Assembly: GCA_964019425.1 (NCBI GenBank)
Contig: OZ025791.1
Location: 310,001-374,000 of the forward strand
DNA length: 64,000 nucleotides
From: Flectonema sp. DT1601
Lineage: Eukaryota; Euglenozoa; Diplonemea; Diplonemida; Diplonemidae
Direction of reading: 5' to 3'
Shown here: in pieces, positions 57,424 through 64,000 of the stretch
Numbering within the stretch: position 1 is the stretch's first letter
Layout of the letters: each line of letters starts with the position of its first letter
The notes under the pieces: model-generated
Told to the model about the DNA's origin: nothing
Seen by the model: the letters and a program-made list of their open reading frames with translations, nothing else
Database searches by the model: none
Translations under genes and position numbers: made by a program

Positions 57424-57460
57424 CGCGCTGTGGGTCCGCGCTGTGGGTCCGCGCTGTGGG
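57424..57460 (+). repeat. GC-rich 13-bp tandem repeat, nearly three units
   Basis: CGCGCTGTGGGTC is repeated exactly twice, then a partial third CGCGCTGTGGG. It lies about 130 bp beyond the BAR gene stop, probably in its 3' UTR, and is far richer in GC than its surroundings. Confidence 0.9.
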
Positions 57461-57592
57461 ACAAAGTATCTTCTGGAGCTAGCTCAAGAGAAAATCCCAA
57501 CCTCAACAAGTCATTATCAAAATTTAAGAATCATGTTCCTCAGAGCTGTAGTTGCAGGTCTGCTCGGATCTCTTTCTTACTAACTTGATAGA

Positions 57593-58717
57593 CTACCACT
57601 GTTGTTCTAGAAAACCATCACCACCATCTGCCACTACGGGAGAATCAAAAGCTGGGGGAGCAGGAGGGCTAGGTTGCGAGAGTTGGTTTTCGGAAGGTGA
57701 AGATTTAGGTTTCTCCAAAGGCTTAGGGGGAGCGGCCTGAACTGGCGTAGGTTGAACAGAATTTTCTGCCTGCGGTGGTTCTTTTGTGATTGACTGTACT
57801 TCAGATTCCTTCTTTAGAGCTGCCGGAGCTACTGCTGGGGGGTCAGCAGGTTTCGAAGGGGACGGTGCAACCACTTCTGATACAGAAGCTACAACTGGTA
57901 GCGGATCAGCTACAGCTTGCTTAACAGGGTCAGTTAGCTTCACAGGGTCAGCTTTTACTTGTTCAAAAGTAACCTGCTCAACAGGATCAGCATGTTGTGA
58001 TTTCTTAGAAGATGGTGACAACGTTAGATTATGAAGTCTATTAAACTTATCATGAAGTCTACCAAAGTAGTTGGCAGTACTTCTCAGGTATGCTTGTTGA
58101 TAGTTAGCTAACACGGTGTCTCTTTTTTTAACTGCCGCAGTGAGGAGTTCCTTTGCTTCAGAGTTTGTTTTGTCGAATTCTTTCTTAACCTCTTCCTCTT
58201 TTCGTTTTTTCTTTTGGAATGACTCAGATTCCGATTGTTCGCGACCCTTCTTTTCGAGTTCAGCGAGTTTAGCACTCGTGTCATTTCGGTGATAGTCGTA
58301 GGTGTCGAGCTTCTTTTTCCGCGTCTCGTGCAGTGCGTCACCAGTTTTTAAAGCAGCTTCATACTGCGTGAGAATGGCAGTACAATCATCCACTAACGTC
58401 TTTTGGTAGTCAACAAATATTTTTTGATCAAAGTCAGTAACGGCTTCCCCAAGTTGTTCCGTAAGAGACACCAAGTGAGCATTAAGTGGGTGATCTCCTT
58501 GTGTTTCTGCGCAGTTTTCTAATTGTTTTTGCATCGCCTTTGTTGCAACTCCCCATGCCTTGTTTCCTTCTATTGAGCTATTTAGTACCTTTTTACTTTC
58601 TTTACACATTTCCAACATTCCTTTCATAGTTATTCTAAGTGAGCTGTATTCCTCATCTTGTGTTACTTCATTGACACCTATCTTTGCGTGGACTCTTTGG
58701 GAAACTCTATTAAACAT
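57593..58717 (-). CDS. BAR-domain protein with proline-rich tail
   Basis: A 374-residue single-exon protein. Residues 1 to about 235 form a charged, heptad-rich helical region typical of BAR domains that bind and bend membranes in endocytosis and actin organisation. The N-terminus MFNRVSQRVHAKIG resembles the amphipathic helix of amphiphysin/BIN3-type N-BAR proteins. SSLRITMKGMLEMCKESKKVL and the final helix ANYQQAYLRSTANYFGRLHDKF fit the family pattern. Residues about 245-374 carry several ADPV/TDPV units and a proline-rich stretch (AAPPKPLEKPKSSP, SQPSPPAPPAF) suited to SH3 binding; the protein itself has no SH3 domain. A CAACCAG acceptor lies 12 nt before the ATG. BAR assignment is by pattern; a non-BAR coiled coil is the alternative. 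Confidence 0.8.
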   Translation of the reverse strand: MFNRVSQRVHAKIGVNEVTQDEEYSSLRITMKGMLEMCKESKKVLNSSIEGNKAWGVATKAMQKQLENCAETQGDHPLNAHLVSLTEQLGEAVTDFDQKIFVDYQKTLVDDCTAILTQYEAALKTGDALHETRKKKLDTYDYHRNDTSAKLAELEKKGREQSESESFQKKKRKEEEVKKEFDKTNSEAKELLTAAVKKRDTVLANYQQAYLRSTANYFGRLHDKFNRLHNLTLSPSSKKSQHADPVEQVTFEQVKADPVKLTDPVKQAVADPLPVVASVSEVVAPSPSKPADPPAVAPAALKKESEVQSITKEPPQAENSVQPTPVQAAPPKPLEKPKSSPSENQLSQPSPPAPPAFDSPVVADGGDGFLEQQW

Positions 58718-59092
58718 GTTGTCGATTAGCTGGTTGATAATAATAATTTAGGACTGTTGTGACTCAAGAGCAATACAGGATCTCAAATAAATAACTGAGG
58801 GCACCTTTTGAAGAAGGGAATGACAGAGTGGGTTAGGAACTGATAAAGAAAAAAAAGTACCATAGTCTAAACCTATCACGAAGGAGAAGTGGATTGTTAT
58901 ACTCTACTTGTTTAAAAAAAAAGGGTGTCTTGCTGAGTTAGACATTGCAAAACAGGGGAAAGCCAAGCTAAAGTAGAAACTAATATTAACAATCAATTCA
59001 CTCTTCAGTCCGTGTTTCAAGACGGGTAGTGCAAGATCGCTACGTCTGGTGCGCGCATGGCACTGCATTAATACAACACGATATTTGGATAC
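58718..59092. other. spacer between the BAR and LRR genes
   Basis: A 375-bp spacer holding the BAR gene acceptor region and the 3' UTR of the LRR gene. No additional feature is recognised. Confidence 0.5.
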
Positions 59093-60148
59093 TTAACGAT
59101 TAATCACTGCAGAACATTCAAAGAGAGCGCTATTACTTGGAGGCAGCTGAACATTTTCAAGTGCGTCACAATTATGGAGGAAAAAGTTTTCGATTTTAGT
59201 CAGGCTGTTAAAACCTGAAATGTCAAGCGCAGTTATCGATGAGCAGTCAGACACGAAATAATCACCAATAGTGGTGACACCAGTAAGATATGAAAGGTCA
59301 ACAGCAGTGATTGATGTGCACTTATACAAGAAAGATTCTCCAATAGTAGTGACACCAGTAAGACCTGAAAGGTCAAGCGCACTGAGTGAGAAACACTCAC
59401 ATAAGAAATAACTTCCAATGGTGGAAACACGAGTAAAACCTGAAAAGTCAAGAGCAGTGACTGACGTGCAACCCTGCATGAAACCTTCTCCAATTGTTGA
59501 GACACAACTAAAACCCGCCAAGTCAAGAGCAATGATTGATGAACAGTAGTGCATGCAAAAATCCCCAATAGTGGTGACACTACTAAAATCTGAAACGTCA
59601 AGCGCAGTGATCGATGTGCACTCATTCAAGAAAAAATCATATATGGTTGTGACACTTGTAAGATCAGAAAGATCAAGAGCAGTGATTGATGAACACTCTG
59701 ATATGAAACAGTCTGAAATGGTTGTAATGTCAGAATTTGAATTGCGGAAAGAAATCCGTTTGGCTTCTGAAGGCAGCCAATAAGCATCGAAACTGAGGCA
59801 GCCATCCTCCGAGAATGTAAGGGTGTCTAAATATAAATCCTCTGTACTGTGGTCTCTGATCCAAAGAAGCAGTTTCTCATATTTTGTAGCATCAATTAAC
59901 GAGTATTTACTGAACAACCTAAACCGCTTCTTCCACATTTCAAACTCGCTATCTGCACCCACTCCATAATTTAGTAGCCGTCTTGTTTCGCAAAGAATCT
60001 CACCCTCGAAAGACAGTTCAACTTCCTCCGTATCAATATCCCACTCTCCAGCTGCCTCCGTCAACACGTCGCTCACAACAGAATCAACGCCAACTGTGAC
60101 TGACACTGAGGGGAGTCTCAATTCCGGATGTGTCACAAAAACTTGCAT
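59093..60148 (-). CDS. ubiquitin-like domain plus 25-residue leucine-rich repeats (BspA/kinetoplastid type)
   Basis: A 351-residue protein with no signal peptide. Residues 1-71 look ubiquitin-like: MQVFVTHPELRLPSVSVTV, then DVLTEAAGEW, VELSFEGEIL and the LLNYGVGADSEFEM end in the expected order. A short linker (75-140) leads to seven tandem 25-residue repeats (about 153-330), each of the form SITALDLSxLTxVTTIGDxFLxxCT. Similar Ubl-plus-LRR proteins are, to my knowledge, expanded in kinetoplastids such as Bodo. I set the start at 60148 because a very strong acceptor, TTTCTTCTTTACAG (CAG at 60166-60168), lies 17 nt upstream; an in-frame Met at 60247 would add 33 residues that include it. Repeats are highly similar at DNA level, so copy number may vary. 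Partner and role are unknown. Confidence 0.88.
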   Translation of the reverse strand: MQVFVTHPELRLPSVSVTVGVDSVVSDVLTEAAGEWDIDTEEVELSFEGEILCETRRLLNYGVGADSEFEMWKKRFRLFSKYSLIDATKYEKLLLWIRDHSTEDLYLDTLTFSEDGCLSFDAYWLPSEAKRISFRNSNSDITTISDCFISECSSITALDLSDLTSVTTIYDFFLNECTSITALDVSDFSSVTTIGDFCMHYCSSIIALDLAGFSCVSTIGEGFMQGCTSVTALDFSGFTRVSTIGSYFLCECFSLSALDLSGLTGVTTIGESFLYKCTSITAVDLSYLTGVTTIGDYFVSDCSSITALDISGFNSLTKIENFFLHNCDALENVQLPPSNSALFECSAVINR

Positions 60149-60465
60149 TCGTTTTGCCACAGATCCTGTAAAGAAGAAATGGGAATGCGCATCCCTGTCA
60201 CAGAAGGAATAAATAGCATCATCTTCAGTGTCGTAATTGTAGTTCAAAAAGTATTCTCCACGTTGTGTGGAGTAGCTGGCTGTTAATAATAAATCATCTG
60301 AACTGTCTTAACCATTCTATTATATTAATCACCTGATAAAATGAATAATAACAATAACACATTTTAATGAATTGCGCAATACAATGAGACACTTAGACGC
60401 GATAAGTAAGAGAAAAATGAAACACGAAGGGAAAAAAAATGTCTCTTTTTGTCTCGCATGACCCC
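60149..60465. other. spacer between the LRR and CLPTM1 genes
   Basis: A 317-bp spacer with the LRR acceptor at 60166-60168 and the CLPTM1 3' UTR, which includes one TCTCGCA motif (about 60452). Nothing else is recognised. Confidence 0.5.
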
Positions 60466-62157
60466 CTAGTCTTCCTTTCTTTTTTCATCAACCCTGTAAA
60501 CAAATCTCTGTACTACACAGACTATGAATATAATGTCATCTCGAAATACACTCATCTGATGCATTGAAGGTAATGTTACAATAAAAGCAAACAAGTCATC
60601 AATGAAGGTATTTACAAATCGATAAGTCAAAACATCCCACGGCAGGTGAGCAACAGACTTTAGCTTATAGTTAATTATTACCTGTGGCGTCATTAAGAGG
60701 AAGCCGGCAGAGTAGGTTAGTCCAGCGAGTGTTTGGATTACCCACGAAAACCAATTTTGAAACCTACAATAAACTAAAGAGTAAACCGAAAATGAAATAA
60801 AAATCGGAAACACTCCTTTTACAATATATTGAATGACGATCTTATCCGTGTCAAGACTCGCTTTAGTTATTTCGTCTTCAGAATTTTCTTCTTCCTCAAT
60901 TCTTGCTAATCTGTAGTAGGGACTTGTGGTTGTAAAAGCGAAACCTGTTCCCTTTCTGATCTTCCATAAGTCTACAAAGATAGCAATGCCACTGGGGACA
61001 AGAATAATTTGCATCGCTTCTTCGTCCAACAAATACAAAAAAATGATAACTTTAAAGACAACTTCTATAAACAATGCCCTAATAGAGAGTCCTCTCAAGC
61101 TGGTATTCTTCCTCCAAAATGCGACATCAGATTTGAATGCTAAGAATTCTAATAAAATGTGAAGAACAGTTGCGAACATCGTAACGGTTAATAAAGGAAT
61201 ACTAGTGTCAGCTAATGAAGACATCATTTGTGCCATCATAGGGTCCTCCATTCCTTGATCTGATAATTTTGATACGGTGATGTCAAAGTGATTTCCTAAT
61301 AACCATTTTGGTAGTTCACTTGATCTAATTTCTAACGTAATTGGCATCACAGACATAGAACCATTTATTACGTGATAGCCTTCATCCTGAAGGTTCTTCG
61401 CAACCGTATGTGCAGGTGGGAGATATAACTTTTGATTAGGAACAGCAAGCTTCAAATGCTGATGGATTCCAACAAGACCAACAGTAGAAGGAAACAACTC
61501 TCCTGAAGACACTATTCTAAAAGCAATTTGATTGCAAAATAATTTATTATTCTCTGCATAAATATCTGGATATGGATCTGTTCTGTATGATGGCTGTCCA
61601 CTAATATGACCCATACCAATATCTTGTAATAACCATCTCTCTCGTGCCCATCGAGGAAGACGAGCAGTATGAATTACCTGAGTCGAGGATGATAAAACGT
61701 TTGATCGCTTGTCTTTATTCGCAAGACAGTAATTTACGAAAATTGAAGTTCTTTTATTTTCGTTTTGAATATTTTTCCAAAGTGAAGGAGCGTCTTGTTC
61801 TGTGAAGTTATAAATGTACTTCTCATTTATGTCATCGCCCATCATCACATCTGTGTCCCACATCACAACACCCCCATCGACAGAATCGCAACCAGGTTGT
61901 GGAGATAACGTTACCAACAGTCTCAGATTATCACCAGTTTTCCAATGTGGTCTTAGCGGGTTCACCAGTAAGTCTTCACTTATATAATCCAAAGGGTACA
62001 GCATTCTACTGAATTTTGTTACTACTGATACAAAGAACCACGTCGCTCCGACAGCGGCAATGAACCCAGCAGAGAATACTTTCTTAACTACATCTTTCAA
62101 AAAGGATAATATTTGATTTCCTTGTTGTGGAATGTCTTCTTTTGTTTTGTCTTCCAT
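60466..62157 (-). CDS. CLPTM1: CLPTM1-family multi-pass membrane protein
   Basis: A 563-residue single-exon protein. CLPTM1 and CLPTM1L are ER/Golgi proteins; CLPTM1L is a scramblase for glucosaminyl-PI in GPI-anchor synthesis and CLPTM1 retains GABA-A receptors in animals. One N-terminal helix (about 28-48) is followed by a luminal domain of about 270 residues with an NGSMSVMPITL glycosylation-type site, then a block of helices. Family signatures are clear: SDVAFWRKNTSLRGLSIRAL, FLYLLDEEAMQIILVPSG, then near the end the almost invariant LTYSAGFLLMTPQVIINYKL, KSVAHLPWDVLTYRF, and NTFIDDLFAFI, closing with QRFVYRVDEKR. An ACTCTCTTAG acceptor (TAG at 62178-62180) lies 20 nt before the ATG. Given the GPI-rich surfaces of flagellates, a role in GPI synthesis is plausible but inferred. 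Confidence 0.95.
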   Translation of the reverse strand: MEDKTKEDIPQQGNQILSFLKDVVKKVFSAGFIAAVGATWFFVSVVTKFSRMLYPLDYISEDLLVNPLRPHWKTGDNLRLLVTLSPQPGCDSVDGGVVMWDTDVMMGDDINEKYIYNFTEQDAPSLWKNIQNENKRTSIFVNYCLANKDKRSNVLSSSTQVIHTARLPRWARERWLLQDIGMGHISGQPSYRTDPYPDIYAENNKLFCNQIAFRIVSSGELFPSTVGLVGIHQHLKLAVPNQKLYLPPAHTVAKNLQDEGYHVINGSMSVMPITLEIRSSELPKWLLGNHFDITVSKLSDQGMEDPMMAQMMSSLADTSIPLLTVTMFATVLHILLEFLAFKSDVAFWRKNTSLRGLSIRALFIEVVFKVIIFLYLLDEEAMQIILVPSGIAIFVDLWKIRKGTGFAFTTTSPYYRLARIEEEENSEDEITKASLDTDKIVIQYIVKGVFPIFISFSVYSLVYCRFQNWFSWVIQTLAGLTYSAGFLLMTPQVIINYKLKSVAHLPWDVLTYRFVNTFIDDLFAFIVTLPSMHQMSVFRDDIIFIVCVVQRFVYRVDEKRKED

Positions 62158-64000
62158 TTTATGTAAATGTAATAATCCTAAGAGAGTGTATTGTGAGACT
62201 TGTATTTATTTTTTTGAATAACAGGTGACAAAGTTAACATAAATAATCCAAATATGCACCGCCCGCTGTAGCGGGTAGCTTATCTGACAGAACTGTTATC
62301 GACGTTTTGTTTCTATTCTTTCGATTCTTTTGTTTATTTCCGTTTTTTTTTTTTTTTTTTTTTTTTCACTCTCTTTTTCCCCTGAAATCGTTTCTTCTTT
62401 CGTTCTTTTTTTTTTTTTTTTTTCCATTGTATAATTTACATTGAGAACCTTTTGTCTAGGTGTAGACATGATGCCCAAAGAGAGACGTCAACATCAAACT
62501 GCATTAATAACATAACAAAACTCGAACACAAAATTTAAAAAAATAAAAATAAAAAATGAAATAATTGGATCGACAGTGGTCGTTTGACCCTAAGAGACTC
62601 AAATATGTGATTGACATCACTGACCGATGACAACTTTTCTTTATCTCCAACTTGCACACAGCAGTGCGCATATCTGCAAAGACAACAGTTAGGGTTTAAA
62701 CCATGTTGCTTCTTAGGATCTCTTACACTAAGTAGCAACAACAGGAATTGACGACAACTATTAAGAGATCCGCAGAAGAAAAGTTGAAAATAAAACAACA
62801 AAAAAAAAAAAAAAAAGCAGCTGGTCTGTGTGAAAAACAATTATTATTATGAGACAATAGTAACATCAGCACTTCACCCCAAAAAAAAAAAAAAAATATA
62901 AAAAAAAGAACAACAGACTTATCAGCGCAATACACCTCACGTATGTAATCTATCGCACAGCTCACTCAAGAAGATGAATGAGCAATCCTTAAGAATTTTA
63001 ATATTTACTATTGCCTTACATTTCAAGTAGTTCCGTTTCTTTTTTACTTTTTTTTTTTGAAAAACAACGAGAAACTAAAACACAAACAAAACAATACACA
63101 TTGACAATAAACACACAAGGAATGTTGAGTGTCGGGCTCGTTTAACAGGAAGTGACTGATCCCTCGGCCGAAGCCCATGTTGGGTTTGAATGAATGTTAA
63201 GTGAAATGAAGTCAAATCAAAACATCTTTATCTGACACATGATAAGTATTGTGATGGTTTACTACTCATGATCTAACGTCAGATAAGAGGAAACCTTTAT
63301 AGCAAAAAAAAAAAAAAAAAAAAGTAACAAAACTGATATCAACTAACTCATCAGAACATTAATCTTCCTGATTGGGAGATCAAACAACAAAAACAGATTC
63401 AGGCTGTAAGACTCGTAGTGAGAAATGTTATCAAAACGTTCAACTGTATTTCTAAAATATTTATAGCAAACAAAGCTTTATTCCATTTTATAAAATGCCA
63501 TATAATCTTCCTTACTGGGGAGATTCTCAAAACAAAACATGTACATGAGCCATGCCTACAGTCTGCAGTTTTTGCCGCCGTTGCCATTTCTGTTGCAAGT
63601 TGCACAGCGCGTGTCTTTGTGTTCACACGCTAATGCAACAGACAGCTGGTCTTAGAATTGACGAGACTCGACTCCTTGAAGCAGTGTCGAATCTTTTCTA
63701 ATTCTTATTTCCGATGAACTATTTATGTTGGTAAGAATAAAATCGAAAAAAAAAGGAAATTGCAATCACTAAAAAGGCTGGGTCGCAAGCTGACTTTTGC
63801 AAAAACCAGCATTGGCACGCTTAGCGATGTTAAACTTGCGAACGAAAAAAAACTTTTTTTTTTTTTTTTTTTTTTTTGAAGAAACTCAGAAAGTAAACAA
63901 CAATCTCAACTACCAAAAGAGAGTTCTTAGTGAACCCTCTTTGGGTATCCAGAGTTTTTATTCTTTCCAAAGACGACAGAGAACTTTGGAACCTAACGTT
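62158..64000. other. right-end spacer with two GC-rich hairpins
   Basis: No exon is recognised. A GC hairpin, CCCGC/GCGGG with loop TGTA (62262-62275), lies about 105 bp upstream of the CLPTM1 start. A GC-rich stretch at 63133-63182 contains GGGCT/AGCCC arms. Two similar segments starting AATCTTCCT lie near 63361 and 63504. Long T and A runs occur (62342-62366, 62406-62423, 63304-63323, 63855-63877). The last 100 bp may be the 3' UTR of a gene beyond the window. Confidence 0.45.

Larger units (their letters stand above)
56836..57592. other. spacer between the MGC and BAR genes
   Basis: Beside the MGC start is a perfect 9-bp palindrome, CAGCAACAA/TTGTTGCTG with loop GTAG (56858-56879). Further along is a 13-bp tandem repeat, listed separately. 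A plus-strand 84-codon Lys/Asn-rich frame (57108-57362) shows no motif and is treated as chance. Confidence 0.5.

Overview
The window is nuclear DNA from a eukaryotic microbe, not a bacterium. Sixteen protein-coding genes can be supported, and every one lies on the minus strand. At least eight small spliceosomal introns join frames exactly. TAA, TAG and TGA all serve as stops, so the standard code applies. Almost every start codon has a short AG splice acceptor 0 to about 35 nt upstream. One-way gene order, AG sites before the ATGs, and a ubiquitin-like plus 25-residue leucine-rich-repeat protein of a type I associate with kinetoplastids such as Bodo suggest a euglenozoan. Frequent cis-introns argue against a trypanosomatid and make a diplonemid-like flagellate the best guess (inference, about 50%).

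Layout. From 90 to 15,331 lies a compact gene array: ATG4 autophagy protease, pantothenate kinase, a saccharopine-dehydrogenase-like membrane oxidoreductase, SUMO, methylthioribulose-1-phosphate dehydratase (MtnB/APIP), a CECR5-type HAD phosphatase fused to a glutaredoxin-like domain, a small MYND zinc-finger protein, a polycystin-2-like channel and a small helical protein. From 15,332 to 48,772 there is a 33-kb AT-rich island with no recognisable gene. It is full of A/T homopolymers, short perfect hairpins, and a directional CTCGC motif cluster at 40.0-43.7 kb. From 48,773 to 62,157 the second array holds a PHO80-type cyclin, a type II membrane protein with a JmjC/cupin-like domain, the p97 cofactor p47, a four-exon protein with a predicted acylated MGC N-terminus, a BAR-domain protein, the Ubl-LRR protein and CLPTM1. 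The last 1.8 kb has no recognised gene.

How the genes relate. Neighbours do not form a metabolic operon. Themes are membrane traffic and protein turnover (ATG4, SUMO, p47, BAR, CLPTM1), cofactor and methionine metabolism (PanK, MtnB), signalling (PKD2, cyclin) and redox or phosphatase chemistry. If transcription is polycistronic, as in Euglenozoa, order need not reflect function.

Splice signals. Most internal introns are 67-81 nt, begin GTATGT or a near variant, and end in an A-rich acceptor such as CAACAAACAG without a pyrimidine tract. Many AG sites just before start codons instead follow pyrimidine tracts. That contrast is the most testable novelty here, alongside the gene-free island.
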